Positions 1-7,263 of a DNA stretch of 52,803 nt are shown piece by piece. How positions within the stretch are numbered: the stretch's first letter is position 1; every line of letters starts with the position of its first letter. The position numbers and the translations under genes were made by a program. Below the pieces are notes generated by a model. The model searched no databases, had not been told where the DNA came from, and saw only the letters and a list, made by a program, of their open reading frames with translations. Source of the DNA: a virus; IMG/VR virus record IMGVR_UViG_3300006880_000005, positions 1-52,803 of that record. One strand, given 5' to 3'.

Positions 1-70
1 TACACCCTACGCTGATTTTCTGGCAGCCTACAGCCAGATTGCAGAATGGACACCCGGCGCCCGCCATATT
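1..70. repeat. Terminal direct repeat (circularisation overlap)
   Basis: Bases 1-70 are identical to bases 52734-52803. A gene open at the right end continues in the same frame at the left end. This is what a contig from a circular or circularly permuted molecule looks like, so the unique genome is 52,733 bp. A genuine 70-bp physical terminal repeat is less likely but not excluded. Confidence 0.97.
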
Positions 71-352
71 GCGCTCGGGCTATGGGGCGGCCCGTCGGGG
101 GATGTTCGGGGGATCAACATAGAGCGAGCCGCAGGGGAAACAGGAATGCAGTATATCGCCATCCGTGATCTGCATATTGAGGAGAATACAGCGACACAAT
201 ACACCAATGCGGCGGTTGCGTGGCATCCGAACGATCAAGGGATGAATTTCATTGCAGGGCGGATCGTGCGTGGGCTGCAGCCTGTAACATGGCTGCCATG
301 GATAACGAGTAGCGGGAACGGAACCATACCAACAGGAGGCACGATACCGTGA
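1..352 (+). CDS. SGNH/GDSL hydrolase, C-terminal part (gene starts at 52396)
   Basis: This is the 3' part of the gene that begins at 52396. Through the circular junction the whole gene is 690 bp (229 aa). The N-terminal part carries the GNSLT serine block (Ser28) and a QMGEH block-III motif. This segment holds the block-V-like HPNDQG motif at 222-239, with the catalytic-type His. The Asp normally three residues before that His is a Val here, so the triad may be incomplete or use another acid. SGNH enzymes of phages usually remove acetyl or other esters from surface glycans or peptidoglycan. The stop TGA (350-352) overlaps the GTG of the next gene, implying coupled translation in the tail-fibre operon. 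Confidence 0.8.
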   Translation, partial: TPYADFLAAYSQIAEWTPGARHIALGLWGGPSGDVRGINIERAAGETGMQYIAIRDLHIEENTATQYTNAAVAWHPNDQGMNFIAGRIVRGLQPVTWLPWITSSGNGTIPTGGTIP

Positions 353-558
353 CACAGGAAACAAACAACCAGCCGACAGCGGCAGAATTGCGCATGCGGG
401 CCGCAGAGTTGGAGCGGCTAGAGACTGAGGATTGTATGAGGGCGCTAATCCATCTCGCCAACCAAATGGGATTCGCTATTGGCGCAATCCCGGCGATGAC
501 GAGAGTGGAAGCAGGTTGGATGCTGACCGCGCAGTGGGGCGTATCGAAACTCCAATAG
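349..558 (+). CDS. Hypothetical 69-aa protein between SGNH hydrolase and tail fibre
   Basis: The GTG start overlaps the upstream TGA (GTGA) and sits about 9 nt after an AGGAGG sequence at 333-338, so this start is well supported. The N-terminal half is a predicted charged helix (residues about 10-35, rich in Ala, Glu and Arg) and the C-terminal half is more hydrophobic with Trp residues. No family was recognised. Its place between a surface-glycan hydrolase and a tail fibre suggests a tail-associated or fibre-assembly role, but that is inference from position only. Confidence 0.75.
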   Translation: MTQETNNQPTAAELRMRAAELERLETEDCMRALIHLANQMGFAIGAIPAMTRVEAGWMLTAQWGVSKLQ

Positions 559-567
559 GGGGCATCT

Positions 568-2796
568 ATGGGCGACATTTCGACAGTCAGCGGTCAAATC
601 ACGGGCGGCGATGAGTTCAGCGGTTTACTGGTGAGCCCCACACAGGGCAACGCCGCCGGGGAGCAATACGGCGCCAGAATCAACAACGCTGGCGTTTCTG
701 GCGGCTCTGGTATGAGTTCGTTTATTCCGTTGGCATTCCACGGCGGGGCGCTCAACAATTACAAATCAACCATCTGGATCAGCCCAGACCTTAACCGACC
801 GGGCATCAATTCGGGCTTTGTCGTGACCGTAGTTCCGCCCGATTTTGGCGCTGTCTTTGCCGGCAATATCGGCATACTCAACAGCAGCCCGCAGGCGGCA
901 TTACACGCGGGCGCGGGGGCGGATGCACCCTCGACGCCAAACACGGTCATATACGCCAGCAAGAGCGGACAGACAGGGCTTGCGGTCAGGGACAGCAGCA
1001 ACAATATCGAGCTTGGGATGATTGCCGGCACTACTTTGGCCAGCTTGGGCACAGTTACCAATCATAGCCTGCAAATCCTCATCAACAATACCGAGCGCAT
1101 GAGGATCACGACGGGCGGTTTTGTCGGCATTGGCACCACGGCGCCTATCACCCCGCTGCACATCGAACAGGATGGCGTCAACAATTACATTTTGCTTGGC
1201 GCGTATGGTTCCGGGTTTGATTCAAAGCTACTCCTCTACACAGCCAACGGCACTCAGGCGGCGCCCACGGCGACCCAGATGGGCGATGTGATCGGATCGG
1301 TCTATTTCCAGGGCTACGATACCGCCCGTTCAACCGGCGCTCGCATCTATGGCATCGCACCTGCCAACTGGGGCACCGCCGGCGACACCACCGACAACCC
1401 GACCGATATTCGATTCGCCACTACACCCGATGGCGCCGGGCTATTGTCGGATCGCATGGTGATTGATTCCGATGGCATGGTCGCCATTGGGCTGCAAGTC
1501 GGTGTGGCGACGGCGATTTATGATCTTGAGGTCATTAAAGATGCGCCCAACGCAACGCTGTTTTTGGGTGGGTTTTCGTCCACAGGGCTTGGCGGCTGCG
1601 GGACCGTGCGCCTGTTCGGGGCGCGGGGCTCATATCTCAGCTCCCCAGCAGCGAACCAGGCAGGCGACAGATTTGGCGAGATCGATTTCATGGGGTGGGA
1701 CGGCAACGGCAGGACAATCGGCGGGGCCATCTATGCGCAGGCGGCGGCGGCATGGGGGAGCAGCGGAGATACCAGCGACGCGCCGACCGATTTGTATTTT
1801 GCGACGGCGGCGGATGGAAGCGAAACGGTTGTTGATCGCATGGTGGTCAAGAGCACAGGTAAGGTTAGGATTGGCGCTACTCAGCACACAGATGATGCGC
1901 TCATGCACATCGGGGCCGGCGCCAATAGCCCTGTCTATCTGGGCAGTTACCCGCTCCTCTACTTGGCAGACGAAGGCGTTGCGAAAATCCAGATCACCAG
2001 CGGCGAGCTTGGGGATTATGCAATGCTGGAAATGTACGCAGACGGCGCGGCCGGGACAACTACAATCGGCACGCTTTACCCTCACCCGTTGATCGTGATA
2101 GCGAACGATCACGAAATCGCCCGCTTTGAATACAGCGGCGATCCAGAGACGGAAAAATTGATTGTCCACGAGGATTTGCACGTCAATAACCAAGTCTACA
2201 TCTATGCGGGGCACGATGACATTACGCCCGCTGATTTCGAGGATGCGCGCTCGCTTAACTTCGCCAAAGAGGATCAGCATATCGCTTGGCGAAGCGAGTT
2301 TACAGGGGAGAGCAAAACGATCATCGGCTGGGATGGGGTAGATATACTTGAAGGCGGGGACTATCACATCACCTCTGGCATTGTGGACATGCTCAAGCTC
2401 AAGGATGACGAAAAATTCATGAGCGTGTTCTTGGGCGGGGAAACACCAGAGGGCACGCTACATGTTTCTAACTGGTTGCCGGGTTCTGGTCCACAAGCCG
2501 GCGGCTGGGTAACAAAAGCTATCACCATGTCTGGCTCAGGCGGCTATGCGCTGTTGACGGGGGGCGCTGACTCCTCATCAGTTCAATACGCATTCATTGG
2601 CCACGCTGTTGTCAGACGGCTATCAGGCGGGGGAGTTATCGCCGTGACCTTGAACGTTGCCGATGGCAGCCCGCAGGTTGTGACCACAGATACGGGCAAT
2701 AGCGTTACATTCAGCGTGTCTAGTTTTTCGTTGATTGTCACCCGTTCGGCAGGTTCGGGATCGTTTGATGTTGCGATCTCGGGGCTGTTCATGTAG
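568..2796 (+). CDS. Tail fibre / host-recognition protein (paralogue of 49561 gene)
   Basis: 742 aa, low-complexity Gly/Ala/Thr-rich sequence typical of trimeric fibres. Residues about 175-200 carry the NTERMRI...GFVGIGT module that also occurs in the 939-aa fibre at 49561. Two tandem ~120-residue repeats follow (about 190-310 and 316-438), each with a GDTxDxPTD segment, a DRMV motif and an xIG end. The start ATG is preceded by AGGGGGC at 557-563. The protein probably forms part of the distal fibre that contacts the cell surface, working beside the SGNH hydrolase upstream. It is the last gene of the late operon and is followed by a strong terminator. No C-terminal intramolecular chaperone domain was recognised. 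Confidence 0.8.
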   Translation: MGDISTVSGQITGGDEFSGLLVSPTQGNAAGEQYGARINNAGVSGGSGMSSFIPLAFHGGALNNYKSTIWISPDLNRPGINSGFVVTVVPPDFGAVFAGNIGILNSSPQAALHAGAGADAPSTPNTVIYASKSGQTGLAVRDSSNNIELGMIAGTTLASLGTVTNHSLQILINNTERMRITTGGFVGIGTTAPITPLHIEQDGVNNYILLGAYGSGFDSKLLLYTANGTQAAPTATQMGDVIGSVYFQGYDTARSTGARIYGIAPANWGTAGDTTDNPTDIRFATTPDGAGLLSDRMVIDSDGMVAIGLQVGVATAIYDLEVIKDAPNATLFLGGFSSTGLGGCGTVRLFGARGSYLSSPAANQAGDRFGEIDFMGWDGNGRTIGGAIYAQAAAAWGSSGDTSDAPTDLYFATAADGSETVVDRMVVKSTGKVRIGATQHTDDALMHIGAGANSPVYLGSYPLLYLADEGVAKIQITSGELGDYAMLEMYADGAAGTTTIGTLYPHPLIVIANDHEIARFEYSGDPETEKLIVHEDLHVNNQVYIYAGHDDITPADFEDARSLNFAKEDQHIAWRSEFTGESKTIIGWDGVDILEGGDYHITSGIVDMLKLKDDEKFMSVFLGGETPEGTLHVSNWLPGSGPQAGGWVTKAITMSGSGGYALLTGGADSSSVQYAFIGHAVVRRLSGGGVIAVTLNVADGSPQVVTTDTGNSVTFSVSSFSLIVTRSAGSGSFDVAISGLFM

Positions 2797-2825
2797 GGAG
2801 CGCAGACATAACCATCCACACGGAA

Positions 2826-2852
2826 AAGCCCCAGGTCACTCGCCTGGGGCTT
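2826..2852. terminator. Bidirectional rho-independent terminator
   Basis: A perfect 10-bp stem AAGCCCCAGG / CCTGGGGCTT with a 7-nt loop lies between convergent genes. A T-rich tract follows on the plus strand (TTCTACCTTCC) and a TTTT tract on the minus strand, so it can end both the late rightward operon and the leftward operon. Confidence 0.9.
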
Positions 2853-2876
2853 CTACCTTCCTTCCGTCCTTACGAA

Positions 2877-3443
2877 TCATACTCCCATTGAATCGACAAT
2901 CAGTTGACGAAGTTCCGCCATTGCTTTTTGATATGGCGGCCCTTTACTTTTGAGATCAACGCTCCATAGTTCGCCCACAATATCAGTGAACGTCGCGCCG
3001 CTGCCCAACATCTGTTTAACCCGTGCGGCGCGGGCGTCGGGTGCTATTTCATCAATCTCATCAATGGCCGCTCGCTCTTGCTCGTTATCTTCTGGCTCAT
3101 AGACCTGCCGCATGGCCTGGTCAAGCGGGTAGCCATAGCGCACCATAAGAGAGACAAGATTGGGCTTGGGCTTCCAGTCCGCGATAATGTCCAACAGATG
3201 ATGAACAGCATCCAGCTGCTTATCATCTAAGCTGAACCATTCTCCGTGTGAGCGGTATTGATTCAATTGACCATGCAAGAAACGTTCCGCCCATCTTGGA
3301 TCATCGCAGTGAACAGAGCGAACCAACTCAAGCGGGACCGGCGAGCCGATCCGTAAATTTTCCAGTCGGGCATCTGCTGAGGTTGCAATGCCAACCTTGT
3401 ACAAATCCATGTCGCAAGCCTTGACAACATAAAGGTAACCCAT
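2877..3443 (-). CDS. GIY-YIG superfamily (T5orf172/MUG113-like) protein with C-terminal tail domain
   Basis: 188 aa. The N-terminus reads MGYLYVVKA...YKVGIA...RLENLRIGSP, the pattern of the T5orf172/Meiotically-up-regulated-113 branch of GIY-YIG nucleases, with later conserved AERFLH and GEWF segments in the first ~80 residues. Such domains cleave or bind DNA. Residues about 135-188 resemble the C-terminal 50 residues of the adjacent ATPase (VKQxxxxGxTxTDIxxExW then KG..YQ/WQ.A..EL), suggesting a shared small DNA- or protein-binding tail. The start has a strong AGGAGA upstream. Only 12 bp separate it from the ATPase gene, so it is the last gene of that operon. Confidence 0.75.
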   Translation of the reverse strand: MGYLYVVKACDMDLYKVGIATSADARLENLRIGSPVPLELVRSVHCDDPRWAERFLHGQLNQYRSHGEWFSLDDKQLDAVHHLLDIIADWKPKPNLVSLMVRYGYPLDQAMRQVYEPEDNEQERAAIDEIDEIAPDARAARVKQMLGSGATFTDIVGELWSVDLKSKGPPYQKAMAELRQLIVDSMGV

Positions 3444-3455
3444 ATGATTATTCTC

Positions 3456-4832
3456 CTAATCTGGAATCAGCGAACGTAAAATCTGGTTCAACTCGACTGA
3501 TGCTGCCTGCCATGCCCTGCCCTTCTGCGTAATTCCCCACACTTCCGAGATAATATCCGTCTGTGTCTTGCCGGCTTTGAATAACTGTTTGACGTGCGCG
3601 GCCTCTGGCGTGGCCGGTTCCGGCGCAACCTGCCATGTCATTGCGGGAATCGGCTCGATAACCGACACCGGACCCGGGTTCGGAACCGGCTCTACCACCT
3701 GAGACGGAAAACAAATACGCAGATCCGCCTCCGTCGTGTTCGGGATGGCGAGTGTAACCGGCTCGGCGCGTGTCGGCACAAAAATAGACTGGCCCGGCTG
3801 CAAAAACGGAACCGTGTCGAGCAGCTTGCGATCTGGAATCAAACGCTGCACGGCGTCTTTGTCTGCCCGCAACACATAGCGCCCGACGAAGGCTTTGCGC
3901 AGGCTGGCATCGCCACCCGTGCGCCCCATCTCGGCAGACTGGCCGGCGGCAAAGACGAACATGCCCACCTTGCGCCCGCGCTCGGCTATGCGTGCGAGGT
4001 CAGCGGCGAAGTCTTTGCCATAGTCGTCAATCAGCATGTTGACCTCATCTACCGCCAGAATGCGGATCGGCCATTCCTGGGGCGGGTTCGGTGTGTTGAT
4101 TCGCTCGGCCATCAGGTGTAGAAAATAGTGCATCGCCTGCTCTATCGGCTTGTCGTCTATGGCTGGCTCGAATAGCTGGTAGGCGGATAGTGGCTGAAGC
4201 GCCGTCGCTAATCCTTCGTTGGTGTGGCCGTGTGGGTCGATGATGCCCACCTGTGCGCCCATCATGCACGCTTGCGCTACTAGATAGCGCTCCAGTGTGG
4301 TTTTGCCACCGCCCGACTTGGCAATGATTAGCGTGCTGAACACATCTTTCAATGTGCCAAAGTAGGGCTGGTTGTCGTGGTAGCCGCACAATAGGCGATC
4401 TGGGCTGATGATGCCCTGCTGATGCAACTGGCTAAACGAGGGCACAATCTGGGCTGCTGGCCCGGCAAGCATGGCCGGTTCCGCTCCGGCTCCGCCATTG
4501 TTTTCAACATGCCAGTGCAAGGTATGAGGCACATTGGCGGGCGCTTGCATAGTCGCCACATGCGCCAACGCTAGATGAAATTGTGCTTGTCTCGCGTCGG
4601 TAAGTTCCGCCCGCGCGATGCGAATTTCGCCGGGGCGCACGATCACAAACGCAACATCAGCTTGCTGTCGGTCGAGGTCAATCCACTGTTGGCGCAAACG
4701 AACAACCTGTTCGCAGACCGCCACGACGCCGCGCCAGACAGAGCCACAGGCCAAGCGGAGGAGGAGGATCACTACGACCGCAACCAGAGCGACGATAATC
4801 AATGCGGGTAGATTGTCCAAGATGTAATTCAT
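3456..4832 (-). CDS. Membrane-anchored FtsK/HerA-like ATPase
   Basis: 458 aa. Residues about 7-28 form one hydrophobic membrane segment. A P-loop GGGKTT lies at about 174-179, and a Walker B strand ending VDE at about 261-263 is followed by AERGRKVG, typical of the FtsK/HerA/VirD4 pumping-ATPase superfamily. These proteins move DNA or regulate its transfer at the membrane. The start at 4832 is preferred over longer versions because it has GGGGTGA just upstream and begins right before the membrane segment. The last 50 residues match the tail of the downstream GIY-YIG protein. It follows a 2-TM protein and an RHH regulator under their own promoter. FtsK-like ATPases are unusual phage cargo and are commoner on plasmids and integrative elements. 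Confidence 0.8.
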   Translation of the reverse strand: MNYILDNLPALIIVALVAVVVILLLRLACGSVWRGVVAVCEQVVRLRQQWIDLDRQQADVAFVIVRPGEIRIARAELTDARQAQFHLALAHVATMQAPANVPHTLHWHVENNGGAGAEPAMLAGPAAQIVPSFSQLHQQGIISPDRLLCGYHDNQPYFGTLKDVFSTLIIAKSGGGKTTLERYLVAQACMMGAQVGIIDPHGHTNEGLATALQPLSAYQLFEPAIDDKPIEQAMHYFLHLMAERINTPNPPQEWPIRILAVDEVNMLIDDYGKDFAADLARIAERGRKVGMFVFAAGQSAEMGRTGGDASLRKAFVGRYVLRADKDAVQRLIPDRKLLDTVPFLQPGQSIFVPTRAEPVTLAIPNTTEADLRICFPSQVVEPVPNPGPVSVIEPIPAMTWQVAPEPATPEAAHVKQLFKAGKTQTDIISEVWGITQKGRAWQAASVELNQILRSLIPD

Positions 4833-4842
4833 TGTCACCCCC

Positions 4843-5076
4843 TCAACATGCTGTCGGATGTGTCCGACAAAATCCCGCTCGGTTGTGGTCAAGCTGTGTG
4901 TTGATACGATTGAGCGTCGAATGATAGCCGTCACGGTCAAGAGCAGCGCCACCCGAAACCATCACGAGCAACAACATGCCGACGACAAGCGCCCACACCA
5001 GGCAGCTAGAATTAAGTTCATCACGCTTCTGGTAGGCGGCCCAGCCGATGACAATAGCAGCGACAACAATAAACAT
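4843..5076 (-). CDS. Small two-TM membrane protein
   Basis: 77 aa with hydrophobic segments at about 1-15 and 25-45, and a polar C-terminal tail ending in TAC. It lies 10 bp upstream of the membrane-anchored ATPase and in the same transcript, so it may be a membrane partner of it. An upstream GAGGCGAGG-like sequence supports the start. No family recognised. Confidence 0.6.
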   Translation of the reverse strand: MFIVVAAIVIGWAAYQKRDELNSSCLVWALVVGMLLLVMVSGGAALDRDGYHSTLNRINTQLDHNRAGFCRTHPTAC

Positions 5077-5201
5077 AGCCTCGCCTCATTTTGATAGGTG
5101 AGATCAACGGGGCATACTACGGAGTAGCCCACAGTGACCTCGTGCGTCAGTGTGTGGTTAGCTCGCCAGTTGTGTTATCTCCACGGCTGGCGGGCGTCTA
5201 G

Positions 5202-5408
5202 TTATACGCAGCGCAAAACGTCTAGTACTTCATCAATTTTTGTCTCGATGCGTGTCAAGCGATCATCTTTCGTGTTGCCCTGCATCCTGAAATCTTCCTG
5301 CCGTAACATCTCCTGAAGAATATAGGCGTCCGTGCGCCCGGTGTGTTTCTCTCGTAGTTTCTCCCAAATCCGGGCGCTTTCTTCATCCAGCCTGAATGAT
5401 AATCGCAT
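5202..5408 (-). CDS. Ribbon-helix-helix regulator, 68 aa
   Basis: The N-terminus MRLSFRLDEES followed by helix-turn-helix ...GRTDAYILQEML is the standard pattern of MetJ/Arc-type ribbon-helix-helix repressors, in which the first strand inserts into the major groove. The last 20 residues form a short heptad-like coiled coil (RLTRIETKIDEVLDVL), probably for tetramerisation. The start at 5408 is chosen because AGGGGT precedes it and the RHH strand begins at residue 2; a longer in-frame extension upstream is noncoding in character. A consensus promoter and a perfect 11-bp palindrome lie directly upstream, so the protein probably represses its own operon (2-TM protein, ATPase, GIY-YIG protein). 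Confidence 0.85.
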   Translation of the reverse strand: MRLSFRLDEESARIWEKLREKHTGRTDAYILQEMLRQEDFRMQGNTKDDRLTRIETKIDEVLDVLRCV

Positions 5409-5427
5409 ATTTACCCCTAGTCTTAAT

Positions 5428-5468
5428 TTGTCTGACAATATTCTACACCCACCTTCCCTTGCTGTCAA
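5428..5468 (-). promoter_or_regulatory. Sigma70-type promoter with palindromic operator for the RHH operon
   Basis: On the minus strand TTGACA (5468-5463), a 17-nt spacer and TAGAAT (5445-5440) form a near-consensus promoter. Immediately downstream at 5438-5428 is the perfect palindrome TTGTCAGACAA, placed over the expected transcription start, as for an autorepressor operator. Confidence 0.85.
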
Positions 5469-5496
5469 CTGGCAATCTGCGCTCCGGTGGCTGGCA

Positions 5497-5524
5497 ACAA
5501 AAAACCGGGCCATTGCTGACCCGG
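5497..5524 (-). terminator. Rho-independent terminator, minus strand
   Basis: On the minus strand CCGGGTC, AGCAAT loop, GGCCCGG is followed by a T-run (complement of 5504-5497). It lies just after the 110-aa gene and before the RHH promoter, so it separates the main leftward operon from the RHH/ATPase module. Confidence 0.85.
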
Positions 5525-5535
5525 CTCGTTTATAA

Positions 5536-5868
5536 TTATAGCGTTCTCTCCATCTCGTTATCCACAAGCTGAAGAATGGCGGGCTGAATCCCGCCACGCT
5601 GAGAGAGCCAACGTTTGCGCTCTTGTCCCAAAAACAGGCTAGTGTCTGGCCTAGTGCCCGATGCGTAAGATTCGGTCGCCTGATAAGCCGCCTCCTCGGC
5701 GCGTATCCCGCCATCAACCAGGGCAAGGAACTCAACAGCCGCTTTACGAGTCCTGAAATACCAGTAGCAGTCAGGATTGATTGGGCCGGTCCCGCTAAGG
5801 TCTGCCACCCAACCGGGGCGGCGCTCTGGGTCTACCTCTGTCCGCTTGAAAACTCGTTTGTCGCTCAT
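5536..5868 (-). CDS. Hypothetical 110-aa protein
   Basis: A charged soluble protein beginning MSDKRVFKRTE, with a central GWVADLSGTGP...WYFRTRKAAVEFLALVD segment resembling a small alpha/beta fold. No family recognised. It has an AGGGGA ribosome-binding site, starts 9 bp after the stop of the upstream 101-aa gene, and its own stop is followed by a terminator. It is thus the last gene of the transcript starting at the 6225-6253 promoter. Confidence 0.75.
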   Translation of the reverse strand: MSDKRVFKRTEVDPERRPGWVADLSGTGPINPDCYWYFRTRKAAVEFLALVDGGIRAEEAAYQATESYASGTRPDTSLFLGQERKRWLSQRGGIQPAILQLVDNEMERTL

Positions 5869-5877
5869 GTCATCCCC

Positions 5878-6183
5878 TTATAAATCGCTGTTTGGATCGT
5901 CCATCAACTGGCGAAACTGGCTGTACGATACGTTCTTGGGCAAAGTGGCGCTTACTGGCTTGCTGTCCTGTGCCGGCTGGTCATCAATGCGAATCTGAGC
6001 GCCAGCGGTCGAAAGCAGGCGATTGACCTTCTCAACATTCACGCGCCACGCCTTGCGGTCAGCAATCCATTTGCCGTCCATGTACGTCTTGATGTAGTCC
6101 TTGATAGCGAAAGTGTCGCCGGTCAGAGTGTCACCATTAAGCTGGAACTTGTTGCCTTTGCGGTCGGTTATATGAGTGGTCAT
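5878..6183 (-). CDS. Hypothetical 101-aa phage protein
   Basis: Begins MTTHITDRKGNKF. A middle segment IKDYIKTYMDGKWIADRKAW matches the short KxYxxGKWdxdxKaW pattern found in many small phage and plasmid accessory proteins of unknown function. The C-terminal part is acidic. A GGAGAAAA site precedes the ATG. It is the first gene after a promoter containing a palindromic operator (6225-6253), so it may be part of a separately regulated pair with the 110-aa gene. Confidence 0.75.
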   Translation of the reverse strand: MTTHITDRKGNKFQLNGDTLTGDTFAIKDYIKTYMDGKWIADRKAWRVNVEKVNRLLSTAGAQIRIDDQPAQDSKPVSATLPKNVSYSQFRQLMDDPNSDL

Positions 6184-6224
6184 CAGAATTTTCTCCGTTT
6201 GTGCTTGCCTGCTGAACTATCTAT

Positions 6225-6253
6225 ATTCTACGCTATATAGCGCATTTTGTCAT
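6225..6253 (-). promoter_or_regulatory. Promoter with palindrome in the spacer
   Basis: On the minus strand ATGACA (6253-6248), a 17-nt spacer and TAGAAT (6230-6225). The spacer contains the perfect 12-bp palindrome CGCTATATAGCG (6231-6242), a likely operator that would block polymerase binding. It drives the 101-aa and 110-aa genes. Confidence 0.75.
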
Positions 6254-6277
6254 CATCCTTTTGACGTATCTTTGCTG

Positions 6278-6399
6278 GCAAAAAATGCCCGGCCAGTGAG
6301 TTTCACCAGCCGGGACTTGCAAGTTCATGGCATCGCCATGAATCTATTTGGAGATGCCGGGGCTTTGCTTTGACGGGCTTGAGCCGTGGCGTCTCCCTA
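6278..6399 (-). ncRNA. Candidate structured small RNA (about 120 nt)
   Basis: Read on the minus strand this 377-bp gap holds a possible -10 box TACAAT (6411-6406) with a weak -35 box (TTATCG). Three hairpins then follow in order: GGAGACGCC/GGCATCTCC (6396-6388 with 6358-6350), an 8-bp perfect stem TTCATGGC/GCCATGAA with a 3-nt loop (6342-6324), and a terminator hairpin CCCGGC...GCCGGG ending in TTTTTT. No protein-coding potential was seen. It does not match an RNA family I recognise. It could be a regulatory RNA, an antisense RNA or a processed 3' UTR of the upstream gene. Confidence 0.55.
6280..6314 (-). terminator. Rho-independent terminator, minus strand
   Basis: On the minus strand CCCGGC (6314-6309), extended by complementary bases inside the loop, pairs with GCCGGG (6293-6288) and is followed by a six-T run (complement of 6285-6280). 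Confidence 0.85.
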
Positions 6400-6560
6400 C
6401 CCTAGATTGTACTGTTACCAACATCACTCGATAACGCACGATTGACGGTTGATTGAACACGGTCACGATTGCTGGACGACTGCCCTGACATTGCGCCGGG
6501 TGGATTTGGTTGGTACTGCTATGTCAACGCCCAGATGAGGCGGCTTGACCTTCAGTCAAA

Positions 6561-6758
6561 CTATTCTACCTTACGCACCACAACAATATCGCCGTTGAGT
6601 GGGTTCAAAAACGCCGCCGCATCGCCAGCATTTTGCGGCTCAAACTGTTGCCACATGGTTCGCTTGTCGCGGAACCAGGCAATTGCATCTGCCGCCGTCT
6701 CAAATTCGAGTGATTCCAAAAAACGCCGATTGTTCTCAGGATAGAAATAGCCAAACAT
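6561..6758 (-). CDS. Hypothetical 65-aa protein
   Basis: Begins MFGYFYPENNRRF and contains FETAADAIAWFRDKR, a small alpha/beta-type sequence. No family recognised. The start at 6758 is chosen because an AGAGGAGA site lies 6 nt upstream; a longer in-frame reading runs into a neighbouring gene. It begins 10 bp after the stop of the lipoprotein-like gene, so it is co-transcribed with it. Confidence 0.7.
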   Translation of the reverse strand: MFGYFYPENNRRFLESLEFETAADAIAWFRDKRTMWQQFEPQNAGDAAAFLNPLNGDIVVVRKVE

Positions 6759-6768
6759 GGGATCTCCT

Positions 6769-7263
6769 CTATCTTCCACACGCCTGATAATCGTGGTCAG
6801 CGAACATGCAGCTACCAACGATAGGCAGCCACCACGGCGACCCAAAGGCGATAACTGGCGGCTTGGTCGACACCGGTGTGGCTGTCGGCGTAACCGTCTG
6901 CGTTGGCGTCGGTGTGATTGTCCAGGTGGCGGTAGGTGTGGAGGTTGCGAAGTCTGCGCAGACCGCCGAACGATCACCAGGCCACTCCTCACCAGCCACA
7001 CCCAGCGCCGTACAGCCTGACAGCGGACGCGGCGCACTTGTGGCCCAATGATACAACGCGATAGCCTCATTCGCATTACTGGCGATGTCGTAGGGCGCTT
7101 GTGTGCCCTTCCACTGCTCCGCCTGGTCAATGCAATCGGGTTGATTATAGGACGCCGTGCCGAGGTTGCATTCTGGCCAGCCGCTATCGGCGTAGGCTAT
7201 GATGGCGGAGCAAGCGACGATGAGCGTCAACAACGCGCAGAGTAAGATAGTTTTAATCAACAT
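6769..7263 (-). CDS. Secreted or lipoprotein-like protein with Pro/Thr-rich linker
   Basis: 164 aa. Starts MLIKTILLCALLTLIVACSA, a signal sequence with a possible lipobox (IVAC). The mature part has several Cys residues (probable disulfides). A Thr/Pro-rich stretch at about 105-135 resembles the linkers of secreted bacterial surface proteins, and a C-terminal hydrophobic patch contains WWLPIVGSC. The start is set at 7263 because GGGGGAGGG lies upstream and TAATG overlaps the upstream stop. It is likely exported from the lysogen, perhaps altering the cell surface as a lysogenic-conversion factor. That role is inference. Confidence 0.65.
   Translation of the reverse strand: MLIKTILLCALLTLIVACSAIIAYADSGWPECNLGTASYNQPDCIDQAEQWKGTQAPYDIASNANEAIALYHWATSAPRPLSGCTALGVAGEEWPGDRSAVCADFATSTPTATWTITPTPTQTVTPTATPVSTKPPVIAFGSPWWLPIVGSCMFADHDYQACGR

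Noticed and set aside
1630-2367. Long minus-strand open frame opposite the tail fibre
   Set aside because: Shadow of the Gly/Thr-rich fibre gene; no ribosome-binding site and composition follows the opposite strand.
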